Source of the DNA: a virus
DNA length: 46,259 nt
IMG/VR virus record: IMGVR_UViG_3300023223_001411
Span: 1 to 46,259 of that record
Strand: one strand, 5' to 3'
Below, one piece after another: positions 13,432 to 20,701 of this stretch; position 1 is the first letter of the stretch, and each line of letters starts with the position of its first letter. The notes beneath the pieces are model-generated. The model was not told the DNA's origin and did no database searches. It was given only the letters and a program-made list of their open reading frames with translations. A program made the position numbers and the translations under genes.

Positions 13432-14547
13432 TTATTTCGTTAAATTTTCAAAGTCATCGGCAAGGGAAAGACGCTTCCCATGGATGTATTGTTTGGTTGA
13501 TTCGATTGTCGCGTGCCCAAGCCATGATTGCAATGCGAAAAGGTCTCCACCTTCCTCCATGTACCGGGTACCTATAGTATGCCTTGATCCGTGGAGTGGC
13601 TTGATTCCTTTCAAGCCGAGGTGATGGTAATATATCTTATGGAAGCGCCTACTCACCTTGTCATGGTCCAACGGAATTCCGTCCTCCTGAAATATATACT
13701 CACCTTCCCCTGCTTGATCATATACCGCCATCAACATGCCCCTAATATCATCAAAGATTGGCGCCGATATTGGCTCCCCAGTTTTCCAGTTCTTCATTCT
13801 GATAATCCCTTTGCGATCCTTCCCTGCTTCCCAGTCGATTTGATTTTTTCTGAGATTCATAATTTCAGATCGGCGCGCGCCATATTTATATGCCATCCAC
13901 CATATCAAACGCATCACCAGCCCTTCCCTTGTAGCCATATGGTTTTTAATTTTAACTACGTTTTGAGCCGTGAGAATCCCGACCTCTAGCTTAACTGGCT
14001 TTGAAATCATCACACCCTTATCTGCAAAAGGATTAACTCTCAGGAATTCAAGCGGACCATTGTTTGCCATGCCCCATTTGAAAATGGTTTTTAATTTGGT
14101 TAACGTCTTATTTATAGTGGTGTCCGTATTCTGTCGCTTTATCTCCTTGTCTTTATTTTCGTAAGTCAATTCCTGCATATGCTTCTTCAATGAATCAATT
14201 TGGACGTTGCCTAAATCTGTCACCCGAACATTGCCAACCTTTTTCCTTAGCTTATCGAACGCCAGCTTTTTCTGATAAAGCGTTTGGCCTTTGTCAGAAG
14301 TGTTTCTAAAGAACACTTTAGCAAATTCATCAAGTCTGATATTCCGATTATCGCGGCTTTTGAGCTTGCCATTTATATAGTCATCAAGAATAACTGCGGC
14401 ACGATTTCTGGCTTGGGCTATGAGACTTGCACTGGCATCAACCTTTACGCTAACGCCAGTAGCAATGCGCTTCCCACCTTCATCGTAATCGATAATATTG
14501 AATAGAATACTTTTATCTGTTTTTCTTGTAGTTATATTACAACTCAT
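13432..14547 (-). CDS. int: Tyrosine site-specific integrase
   Basis: A 371-residue integrase. The start at 14547 follows AAAGGAGG; an upstream in-frame ATG at 14583 lacks such a site. The N-terminal ~65 residues form an AP2-like arm-binding domain, then a core-binding SAM-like helical domain, then the catalytic domain with Arg225/226 (ARRSEI), H319-G-S-R322, H345 in WLGHA and the nucleophile Tyr354 in QYIHG. It would integrate the phage at the tRNA-Lys attP next to its 3' end. Last gene of a three-gene leftward operon from 15449. Confidence 0.92.
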   Translation of the reverse strand: MSCNITTRKTDKSILFNIIDYDEGGKRIATGVSVKVDASASLIAQARNRAAVILDDYINGKLKSRDNRNIRLDEFAKVFFRNTSDKGQTLYQKKLAFDKLRKKVGNVRVTDLGNVQIDSLKKHMQELTYENKDKEIKRQNTDTTINKTLTKLKTIFKWGMANNGPLEFLRVNPFADKGVMISKPVKLEVGILTAQNVVKIKNHMATREGLVMRLIWWMAYKYGARRSEIMNLRKNQIDWEAGKDRKGIIRMKNWKTGEPISAPIFDDIRGMLMAVYDQAGEGEYIFQEDGIPLDHDKVSRRFHKIYYHHLGLKGIKPLHGSRHTIGTRYMEEGGDLFALQSWLGHATIESTKQYIHGKRLSLADDFENLTK

Positions 14548-14560
14548 AAAGCCTCCTTTG

Positions 14561-15163
14561 TTATAATGCGACTCCCAATTCATTTCCTTTCATCTCTAAT
14601 AACAATTGCCTATATGCATGTTTAACTTTATTCAACTGATCATCCTTATATTTTAGTAAAGAATTTTCATCACCACCGGATTTCAATTCATTCATACCCA
14701 TTTGCCCATACACAAGATGTCCTCTTGCCTGTAATTCCTTTGACCATCTTGATATGTATATCTTTGGAACGTTATACCGCTGACTGATCATTTCTGGCTT
14801 TACACCTTGAATATATTCTATGGCACATCTAAGTTTGAGCTTAGAGTCTACCTGACCCCTATCTTCTGGAGCCATTGCGTCATTAGTAATTTCAAGCAAT
14901 TCCGTCTGTTCTTTGTCACTATCCACTTTAACATCTTCCTTTAACTGCAAACTGGTTGGAGGCATCGCGGCCCATTTCTCTATTAATTTCTTTTTATTAT
15001 TAGCAAGCCATTTCTCTGCTTTCTTGTGCGCAAAACTTCTAGCAGATGGTGACTTAGGTACCTTAATTCCCGTAGAACACATCCTGCCACCAGTACCTGT
15101 TTGGTATGCATAATAGGCGGTTGTATTATTAGGATTCTTCTTTGTCCTGATCGCAATCTCCAT
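14561..15163 (-). CDS. Integrase-arm-like domain fused to HTH
   Basis: A 200-residue protein; ATG at 15163 comes directly after the previous stop with GAGGGA upstream. The first ~65 residues (MEIAIRTKKNP, AYYAYQTGT, STGIKVPKS, then a Lys-rich helix) look like the beta-sheet arm-binding domain of tyrosine integrases. There is no catalytic domain. The second half has a helix-turn-helix (CAIEYIQGVKPEMISQRYNV ... ISRWSKELQ) of the transposase/homeo-like type. It lies directly upstream of int and could compete for or cooperate at the arm sites. No exact family recognised. Confidence 0.6.
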   Translation of the reverse strand: MEIAIRTKKNPNNTTAYYAYQTGTGGRMCSTGIKVPKSPSARSFAHKKAEKWLANNKKKLIEKWAAMPPTSLQLKEDVKVDSDKEQTELLEITNDAMAPEDRGQVDSKLKLRCAIEYIQGVKPEMISQRYNVPKIYISRWSKELQARGHLVYGQMGMNELKSGGDENSLLKYKDDQLNKVKHAYRQLLLEMKGNELGVAL

Positions 15164-15164
15164 A

Positions 15165-15449
15165 TCAGTCCCTCGCCAATCTGGTTTCAATATAAAGCTC
15201 TGCACACAAAGCCCTCAGCTTGGCGTTTTCCTCGGCTAGGCCTTTGTAAATTTTGCGGTCACCATTGCGGCCAGTGGTTTTATCGAAGGCATACATCATT
15301 TTACTTTTAGCCTCTGCGATAACTGTCTGCACCTGACTGGTGGTTAATTTGTATTTTTTAGCGGCGGAACCTTGGCTCATTCTCATGGGCCAGACATCCA
15401 GAACGATGGCCGCCTTTTCCTCGGAAGTCAGCTTGAGTTGTTTAGACAC
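15165..15449 (-). CDS. Small transposase-type HTH protein, GTG start
   Basis: About 94 residues. AAAGGAG abuts the ATG at 15455 (zero spacing), while the GTG at 15449 has six-base spacing, so GTG is preferred. The N-terminal half (KLTSEEKAAIVLDV ... GSAAKKYKLTTSQVQTVI) is a helix-turn-helix like those of IS3-type OrfA or CENP-B-like proteins. A coiled C-terminus follows. First gene after the leftward promoter at 15536; candidate regulator of the int operon. No sign of transposase or insertion ends. Confidence 0.6.
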   Translation of the reverse strand: MSKQLKLTSEEKAAIVLDVWPMRMSQGSAAKKYKLTTSQVQTVIAEAKSKMMYAFDKTTGRNGDRKIYKGLAEENAKLRALCAELYIETRLARD

Positions 15450-15507
15450 ACTCATCTCCTTTCCCAATGTTTGGTATTAGGTTGTTTATATGTATTTGAT
15501 ATATATA

Positions 15508-15536
15508 AGATTACATGCGTTTCTAGCTCTTGTCAA
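15508..15536 (-). promoter_or_regulatory. Leftward int-operon promoter TTGACA-17-TAATCT
   Basis: On the minus strand, TTGACA (15536-15531) and TAATCT (15513-15508) are exactly 17 bases apart. Transcription would start near 15500, 50 bases before the HTH gene. Perfect -35 and fair -10. Confidence 0.65.
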
Positions 15537-15557
15537 ATGTATTTTTAATATTTTTGC

Positions 15558-15586
15558 TTGACATGAAGTAGCATTATTTGTATTTC
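15558..15586 (+). promoter_or_regulatory. Rightward divergent promoter TTGACA-17-TATTTC
   Basis: TTGACA at 15558-15563, 17 bases, then TATTTC at 15581-15586 (four of six). It is back-to-back with the int-operon promoter, with the two -35 boxes only 21 bases apart, an arrangement suited to one regulator controlling both. A start near 15593 would coincide with the ATG of the next gene. Confidence 0.5.
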
Positions 15587-15592
15587 TCTGTC

Positions 15593-16135
15593 ATGGGAAA
15601 AGAAGAAAATCTATTCATGGAGAGCAAAGAGATTTCCAACACCCACATCAAAACCGTTGGCCGCGAACTCAAGAAGTGGTGGTCATGCAAGTTCCCTTAC
15701 TTTGGTACACACATCCCCGGCTCAGGTGGTCGGCTTGAGTATGTGTATCCGGGGGACTTTCCATTTTATATATTACCCAAATACAAGTCTAACACTTTTA
15801 ATCTAGCCTTCCACATCAATCGTGGTAAGAAGGGAGAAATCTATCAGCTATGGCTTGAGACATCAGTTCGGGCAAGAGAGGCAAATCGCTGGCCGTTGTT
15901 GCTACTCAAGGTACACTATCAACCTATGTGGGCAATTTTACCTGAAGAAATTCTTTCAAAAATTGTACAGAACTGGATTTCGCCAAATGATAAATGGTCT
16001 ATGACAATTAATACTGGGAAGAATGATGAACTACGGTTCGTGTTTTTTGATGATCTAAAAAAAATATCTAGAAGGACATTCAATTCTAAAGTAATTACTT
16101 TGGTTGATAGAATGCCAAAATTTATAAATAAGTGA
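15593..16135 (+). CDS. Nuclease-like phage protein with degenerate active site
   Basis: About 180 residues from ATG 15593 (MGKEENL); 15617 is an alternative start. The layout IPGSGGRLEYVYPGDFPFYI, then an aromatic WLETSVRAREANRWPLLLLKV and an exposed WAIL strand, resembles predicted phage PD-(D/E)XK nucleases (SG.....GD.....E.K ... Q...A......PLL). The Asp of PGD is present, but the expected E-x-K is replaced by ILPKYK. It may be inactive or use another residue. If transcription begins at 15593 the message would be nearly leaderless. Confidence 0.45.
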   Translation: MGKEENLFMESKEISNTHIKTVGRELKKWWSCKFPYFGTHIPGSGGRLEYVYPGDFPFYILPKYKSNTFNLAFHINRGKKGEIYQLWLETSVRAREANRWPLLLLKVHYQPMWAILPEEILSKIVQNWISPNDKWSMTINTGKNDELRFVFFDDLKKISRRTFNSKVITLVDRMPKFINK

Positions 16136-16157
16136 CACTCTATCCAAAGGAGAGAAG

Positions 16158-16922
16158 ATGAAAGCAAGTGATTTAAAAATTTATGTCGGCAAACCTGAAG
16201 ACTACAAAAGAGTTAAGTATTTGCCTTACAATCGCCAAACCGATCCAAACCATGTAAAGGATATGAAAGCCGCCCTCGCAACCAGAGGATGGGTAAAGCC
16301 TATTACCTTAAACAAAAAATGGTATTTGATCGATGGTCAACATACCTTCAAAGCCTGTCAAGAACTGGAAATGACATTCCCTTATATTATTCTAGATGAT
16401 ACCGATGCGGCTATTGTTATTGAGATAAATAGCCTAGCTAAAAACTGGAAGATGTCCGACTATCTCCACTACTTCGTCACGCTAGATAACAAGCCCTATG
16501 TAAGGTTTGACAAATTTATTAAATCATACAACATTAATATAAGCAAGGGATTGGCCGCATGCCTTATTAGAGAAGCGAGCGACAATAAGACACCCGGTGG
16601 GTATGACGGCAGGATATTTAGGTTTGGTGAATTTACCTTCGACAATTATGATAGGGCTTGCCAAATTGTAGAATATATAATTGACTGGCAGAACGCTCAT
16701 GTGGATGTTGACGTATGGAACCAAGATTTCTTTTTCCGTTCCGCTTGCAAATTTGTGAGTCATCCAGCTTATAAGCATTCGATTATGGTAAAGCAATTGA
16801 AGACAGGGCTATTCAAAACCATTGTCAGAGCGGCAGATACCGTGACCTACTTAAAGAACTTTATGAGCATCTACAATAGAGGTGTCACAGAATCAAGTGA
16901 CAAGCTATGGCTCCAAGTATAA
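16158..16922 (+). CDS. ParB/Srx-like nuclease-domain protein
   Basis: A 254-residue protein; AAAGGAGAG precedes the ATG. The first 95 residues carry the ParB-like fold: PYNRQTDPNHVKDMKAAL, RGWVKPITL, then LIDGQHTFKACQELE, the family's DGxHR-type motif with His retained and Thr for Arg. The remainder is helical and has no HTH that I can see. Phage ParB-like proteins of this kind may modify, cut or bind DNA, and some act as CTP-dependent clamps. Which applies here is open. Confidence 0.75.
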   Translation: MKASDLKIYVGKPEDYKRVKYLPYNRQTDPNHVKDMKAALATRGWVKPITLNKKWYLIDGQHTFKACQELEMTFPYIILDDTDAAIVIEINSLAKNWKMSDYLHYFVTLDNKPYVRFDKFIKSYNINISKGLAACLIREASDNKTPGGYDGRIFRFGEFTFDNYDRACQIVEYIIDWQNAHVDVDVWNQDFFFRSACKFVSHPAYKHSIMVKQLKTGLFKTIVRAADTVTYLKNFMSIYNRGVTESSDKLWLQV

Positions 16923-17308
16923 TCATACTTAGGGGCATTGAGTTAGGTGTTCTAAGTATATTGATTATCGTTTTAATTCGGCATATAAGACAACTCAATA
17001 AAGTCCTTTCCGAAAATGCCAAGCTACATTTGGCATATAAGAAAAATCTTTTTGTCCTTAACGAGGCCAAAGAATCAGTACAGCAATATGCCTTAGATCT
17101 TGTCTCAAATGCCAAGGAACAAACCTCTCGAGTATTACGTGAAGCAGAAAGCAATCTGGACGAAAAGAAAGCGCGCGATACTGGTTCTAAATGCTTGGGA
17201 TGTCCCACAATCTTTAGTAAGCCACATGGTGAGCGGGTCTATTGCGTTCCCTGCTTTGCTGAGTTAGATTTCGAGCAACAGCAACGTAGTAAGGGGGCAT
17301 ACTTCTGA
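16907..17308 (+). CDS. Membrane-anchored zinc-ribbon protein
   Basis: A 133-residue protein with a single N-terminal membrane helix (residues 4-25), a coiled-coil stretch (about 30-85) and a C-terminal zinc ribbon CLGC ... CVPC. It starts inside the end of the ParB-like gene. A domain combination typical of small phage proteins; no known family. Confidence 0.6.
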   Translation: MAPSIIILRGIELGVLSILIIVLIRHIRQLNKVLSENAKLHLAYKKNLFVLNEAKESVQQYALDLVSNAKEQTSRVLREAESNLDEKKARDTGSKCLGCPTIFSKPHGERVYCVPCFAELDFEQQQRSKGAYF

Positions 17309-17493
17309 AAGAGATCATAGTAAATAACACCTATCGCCTCGCGACCACCAAGCAACTTTGTAAGGTAATACGTATCAGGGATGAGTCTTGCGATATAATC
17401 CCCATGGTTTATGAGGATGGTAAGATAGAGCCACTGCTGGACGTGCCCATAATACGGGGCATACCGCTTTCAGATATTGAAGAGGTGAAGTAA
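17305..17493 (+). CDS. Small protein, apparent CTG start, 62 aa
   Basis: The frame is closed by TAA five codons upstream and has no ATG, GTG or TTG before its interior. CTG at 17305 overlaps the previous stop as CTGA, and AAGGGGG lies seven bases upstream, an ideal distance. The protein is a mixed beta-rich sequence (KEIIVNNTYRL ... DIIPMVYEDGK ... IRGIPLSDIEEVK). The same CTGA arrangement occurs at 42286. Confidence 0.55.
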   Translation: MKEIIVNNTYRLATTKQLCKVIRIRDESCDIIPMVYEDGKIEPLLDVPIIRGIPLSDIEEVK

Positions 17494-17496
17494 AAA

Positions 17497-17793
17497 ATGA
17501 AATTTAAGGATTACCATATTGCTCCCTCAGAATGCCCTATCTGTGAAAAAAAAATGGATGGTGCAACGGCAGTTGACCACACCCATAAGCCAACGCCCGG
17601 AGATGGAACCGTATGTAGCTACTGTGCGTCCATGCTCGTTTATGGATCCAATCTTAAATTGCACGAAATAACACTCGAGGAAATAGCAGGCTTCAAAGAG
17701 CAACCGGAAATGTGGAAGCTTCTCCAGAACGTACAGTATGCCATACATAAGGTAATGATGGAAAGGAACCATGGACTTCCCAATCGTAACTGA
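17497..17793 (+). CDS. Zinc-ribbon protein, 98 aa
   Basis: CPIC (14-17) and CSYC (about 41-44), with His residues between (VDHTHKP), make a zinc ribbon; a helical C-terminus follows. GAGGTG precedes the ATG. It overlaps the next gene by 23 bases. A common form among phage early proteins; function unknown. Confidence 0.65.
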   Translation: MKFKDYHIAPSECPICEKKMDGATAVDHTHKPTPGDGTVCSYCASMLVYGSNLKLHEITLEEIAGFKEQPEMWKLLQNVQYAIHKVMMERNHGLPNRN

Positions 17794-17941
17794 GCTTAAA
17801 GCGGGTACATTAAAAGACCCTCATCATACTATCCTTGTAGAGCCATACTTATTTGGCCAATATCGCATTCGGATTACTGATCTACGAATACCAGACCCAT
17901 TCGCTCCACCCGGACATGCCAGTATTGTTCGTGAGATGTGA
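17771..17941 (+). CDS. Hypothetical protein, 56 aa, in-frame open beyond its TGA
   Basis: Starts at ATG 17771 with AAAGGA close upstream. A beta-rich sequence (MDFPIVTELK ... FGQYRIRITDL). After the TGA at 17939 the same frame stays open for another 53 codons. The gene may have been shortened by a nonsense change, or the second part may be a separate gene (see 17960). Confidence 0.5.
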   Translation: MDFPIVTELKAGTLKDPHHTILVEPYLFGQYRIRITDLRIPDPFAPPGHASIVREM

Positions 17942-17959
17942 ACATACAAATACGAAACC

Positions 17960-18103
17960 TTGGTCAAGGTTTTAGCCGAACTGAAGGACGCAGATGATAT
18001 TTTAGAAAAGCATGAATCATACCGGCGCCCATGGAATTCAAGTGGTCCGGGTGACAGGGTCAGGCTTGATAATGCTAAAAGAAGTCCAACACCCCACAGT
18101 TAA
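17960..18103 (+). CDS. Possible small protein, TTG start, 47 aa
   Basis: Continues the frame of the previous gene after its TGA. The only possible start near the beginning is TTG at 17960, without a good ribosome site. The sequence is helical and acidic (VKVLAELKDADDILEKHES) with a basic end. It could be the lost C-terminal half of the protein at 17771. Low support as an independent gene. Confidence 0.25.
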   Translation: MVKVLAELKDADDILEKHESYRRPWNSSGPGDRVRLDNAKRSPTPHS

Positions 18104-18413
18104 AACAATCGAATCCAGAGAAGATGGATTCGCATATCGTATGGGAAATGGCCTGCTTATTATACAGTCCATTTACAAGTATGGTGATAAAAAGCTATGG
18201 ATTCATACATCCTTTTCAAGGAAATCCAGAATGCCCGAGTACAAAGACATGCAACTTGTAAAGAAAATATTTATCGGCTCAGATCGGGAAGCCATAATGA
18301 TTTTGCCTAAAGAGGAAATGCATGTAAATATCGCAACATTTTGTATAAACTTTTATACACCGGTAGAGCATTCTCCCCTGCCAGACTTTACCATGGGGTC
18401 AGGAAGTATATAA
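18072..18413 (+). CDS. Conserved phage protein (DUF7694-like)
   Basis: I prefer ATG 18072 (MLKEVQHP) over the in-frame 18012. The 113-residue protein shows LWIHTSFSRKSRMPEYKDM, then VKKIFIGSDREAIMILP and a final HSPLPDFTMGSG, the pattern of a frequent phage/plasmid domain (W.HvSvS...P.y.el..vk..fig.d..a.qv.P ... LPDF). Function unknown; the domain name is from memory and less certain than the pattern. Confidence 0.65.
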   Translation: MLKEVQHPTVKTIESREDGFAYRMGNGLLIIQSIYKYGDKKLWIHTSFSRKSRMPEYKDMQLVKKIFIGSDREAIMILPKEEMHVNIATFCINFYTPVEHSPLPDFTMGSGSI

Positions 18414-18415
18414 AA

Positions 18416-18778
18416 ATGCCAGAATATAAACGCCGCGAAGGAATTAGTGATAAAGAATTCCTTAACCATAAATGGTTTAAATCCAGACCTAAACACATAA
18501 AAAAAGCAATCCTCGCTCACCCACCGTGGTTCTGGTATCATCTGACAGACGGTCCTACAGGCGCTGAATATCATATCCATTCCTATGAAGAGCCAGAAGA
18601 GGAAGGTGGTAAAGTAACGGTGAAAGTTAATAGGATGTCTCGTCTGACTGATCAGTTTATTATGTGGCAAAAAGGCGCTATTGATAGGCCAGACAGACAG
18701 GTTATTGTTCAAGTATTCGGAGTTGACCCGGATAAACTGCGATGCATCAAGTTAAATTCAAACGCTTCCGAATCTTAA
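18416..18778 (+). CDS. Hypothetical basic protein, 120 aa
   Basis: AGGAAG precedes ATG 18416 (MPEYKRR). Rich in His, Trp and Pro (ILAHPPWFWYHLTDG). Last rightward gene; its 3' end overlaps the convergent endolysin gene by 32 bases, and no terminator is seen at this junction. No family recognised. Confidence 0.6.
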   Translation: MPEYKRREGISDKEFLNHKWFKSRPKHIKKAILAHPPWFWYHLTDGPTGAEYHIHSYEEPEEEGGKVTVKVNRMSRLTDQFIMWQKGAIDRPDRQVIVQVFGVDPDKLRCIKLNSNASES

Positions 18779-19238
18779 GTCCCCAGTCCTCATGCCCTGT
18801 ATCCGGTAACTTCCCGATACGCAAACTCACCAGCCGCATTCCAAACGACTCCTGAAAATGCGGATAGTCTTTAAATGACTTCCAATCCCCGCCCCATTCA
18901 TAGCCCAAATCCTTCATCATGCCAGCCACAGCATACCAGCTGGGCTTCCAGTACTTCCAGTGATCAACGCCCCATGTCTTCGTATCATAGTCCCACATCC
19001 AGCGCTTCTTGCTTTCGCTCCAGCGCACTATATCAAGTGCCAGCTGGAATGAGTGGTAACCAAGGGTTTTGATCCTGCTGGACCCTATAGTATGCAGGTA
19101 AGCTTGTCGCTCTGGAGTACGATCAGTTTCATATATCCTGAACCCAAGGTTGTGTAGCTTTGGTACTACGGTGAGCAGGTCTTTTTGAATCAGTGGATGC
19201 AGTTGTTTTGTGCTACGGATTATACTGGTAACGCTCAC
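18747..19238 (-). CDS. M15-family peptidase endolysin
   Basis: A 163-residue peptidoglycan peptidase of the M15C type (L-Ala-D-Glu / D-Ala-D-Ala peptidase). Zinc and catalytic residues are visible as GYHSFQLALDI (His62, Asp69) and DYPHFQ (His127) after EWGGDW. It begins at GTG in a GTGA overlap with the preceding gene. No signal peptide is visible, so it needs a holin. Last gene of the 27-kb leftward block, the usual late position. Confidence 0.88.
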   Translation of the reverse strand: MSVTSIIRSTKQLHPLIQKDLLTVVPKLHNLGFRIYETDRTPERQAYLHTIGSSRIKTLGYHSFQLALDIVRWSESKKRWMWDYDTKTWGVDHWKYWKPSWYAVAGMMKDLGYEWGGDWKSFKDYPHFQESFGMRLVSLRIGKLPDTGHEDWGLKIRKRLNLT

Positions 19239-20701
19239 TGGCTCTGAGATTGCCTACGTTGTTCTATTTGCTGTTGGATGTCTTGAAGCAATGGGCCCGC
19301 TCCGGTCTCGCTTTGTACCTGACCCGCAGTTGCGGCACGCTGCACAAACCCACCGGGTTCGGCGACCCTTTTCCCAAACCTGCTAAGACCGGCACCGACT
19401 GTCGGGCTTTTAAGTCCACGTATACCGGCAAGAAAGACCGCGCCCAATCCCAATCCAGCTGCCATTTGTCCCGCCGCAGCACCACCACCACCACCCACCG
19501 TCAAAGTGAAAAATGCCTCACGTGCAAGCTGGGCTAAATCACGCCTCGATTGAGTAGAAATTGCCGCTTCAGTAAACCGTTGTATCGGTTTTATTTGGCT
19601 GAATAATTGGTTTGGCCCTGCAATTTTCGGAACCACCTCTTCTATTTTATCCCTCAATACACTGCCAAGTATCACGGCCGCGTCTTTATTAGCCGTTCCC
19701 TCATCGCGGGTAAAGGCAGGAATTTTTTGCGTACTGGTCTTTAATTTTTGTGCAGTATTAAGCGAAACGGTTCCGGTAGCACTCATCCGCTTGAACCAAT
19801 CGTCCGCAAATTCATTAAACGCTTTTCGAACCTTGTCGGCACTGCCGGAAAATTCACCGGATGCAATTCGGGTTTCCAGTTTGTCTTCAGCCAAATCAAG
19901 CAAGTCAAACAAATTTACCGGGGCGTCCGACTTTGTATCAATTATCGCTTGTTGTTCTTTCAAAAGCTGGTCAAGCCGCTTGTTTGCATTGGTATTTATC
20001 TGTTTCAATCCGCTGCCGCCGCCAAAGACACGCTTTAAAAAAGTAGGATTCAATTGCAAATCAACCACATCTTCAGCTCTGAATCTGCTGGTAACTTTCT
20101 GTGTTTCCTTAAAGGGAACTTTCAGTTGTGGCTCAAGAATTCCCTTCTCACCAAATTTTCTAAGCCCCTTGCCAGCTATGCCGAATGCACCGCTGGTTGC
20201 AGCGCCGGTCGCACCGCCCGCTCCCGTGGCTGACAGAATATCGCCCACATCTCCACCGGCAGCGGTTTCTCGCACCCCGGCCTCGAGGCCGCCAGCACCG
20301 GCGCCAGCCCCCAAAAGTTCTGTTGCCCCCTTCATGACTTTAGGCAACTTGCGTGCTAAAAATCCTGCGCCCTTTATTCCGAGACCGGCGCCGAATTTTC
20401 CCACTCCCATTACCGATCCCAAAATTTTTCCACCGGTAGCACTGACAGGAAATCTCTGAAATTGGAGTTGCCTCAATTCTTCACTTTCTTCAGGTGGTCC
20501 GGCCAAGCCGCCGGTAAATCCTTCGACAACACCTCCGAGCAGGGCGCCGACACCGCCTTGGATTCCTTTGCCTCGGGGGTCAGCTTGCAATTCAAATTCA
20601 GCCCGGAGCGTGGGATCGGTCGCCATGCGGATTAATTGTGGCGTGCTGAGTTTTTGTGCTTGCGCTATTAATTCTTTCGTACTTGTTTTCCTGTTTGCCA
20701 T
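19235..20701 (-). CDS. Internal virion / DNA ejection protein
   Basis: A 488-residue protein with very Gly/Ala-rich segments (residues about 45-175 and 395-425) that could insert in membranes, separated by charged helical stretches and ending in a Gln-rich tail. Size, composition and place in a run of four such genes suggest a P22 gp16/gp20-like ejection protein. No motif proves it. Confidence 0.55.
   Translation of the reverse strand: MANRKTSTKELIAQAQKLSTPQLIRMATDPTLRAEFELQADPRGKGIQGGVGALLGGVVEGFTGGLAGPPEESEELRQLQFQRFPVSATGGKILGSVMGVGKFGAGLGIKGAGFLARKLPKVMKGATELLGAGAGAGGLEAGVRETAAGGDVGDILSATGAGGATGAATSGAFGIAGKGLRKFGEKGILEPQLKVPFKETQKVTSRFRAEDVVDLQLNPTFLKRVFGGGSGLKQINTNANKRLDQLLKEQQAIIDTKSDAPVNLFDLLDLAEDKLETRIASGEFSGSADKVRKAFNEFADDWFKRMSATGTVSLNTAQKLKTSTQKIPAFTRDEGTANKDAAVILGSVLRDKIEEVVPKIAGPNQLFSQIKPIQRFTEAAISTQSRRDLAQLAREAFFTLTVGGGGGAAAGQMAAGLGLGAVFLAGIRGLKSPTVGAGLSRFGKRVAEPGGFVQRAATAGQVQSETGAGPLLQDIQQQIEQRRQSQSQ

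Noticed and set aside
15165-15449. Insertion sequence (OrfA-like HTH)
   Set aside because: No transposase catalytic gene, inverted ends or target duplication around it; it is coupled to the int operon.
17939-17941. TGA recoded as an amino acid
   Set aside because: Many other genes in the window clearly end at TGA in stop-start overlaps, so genome-wide recoding is not supported.
19791-20459. 222-codon open frame on the plus strand, Pro/Ala-rich
   Set aside because: Mirror of the Gly/Ala-rich ejection protein gene; no ribosome site; isolated from other plus-strand genes.
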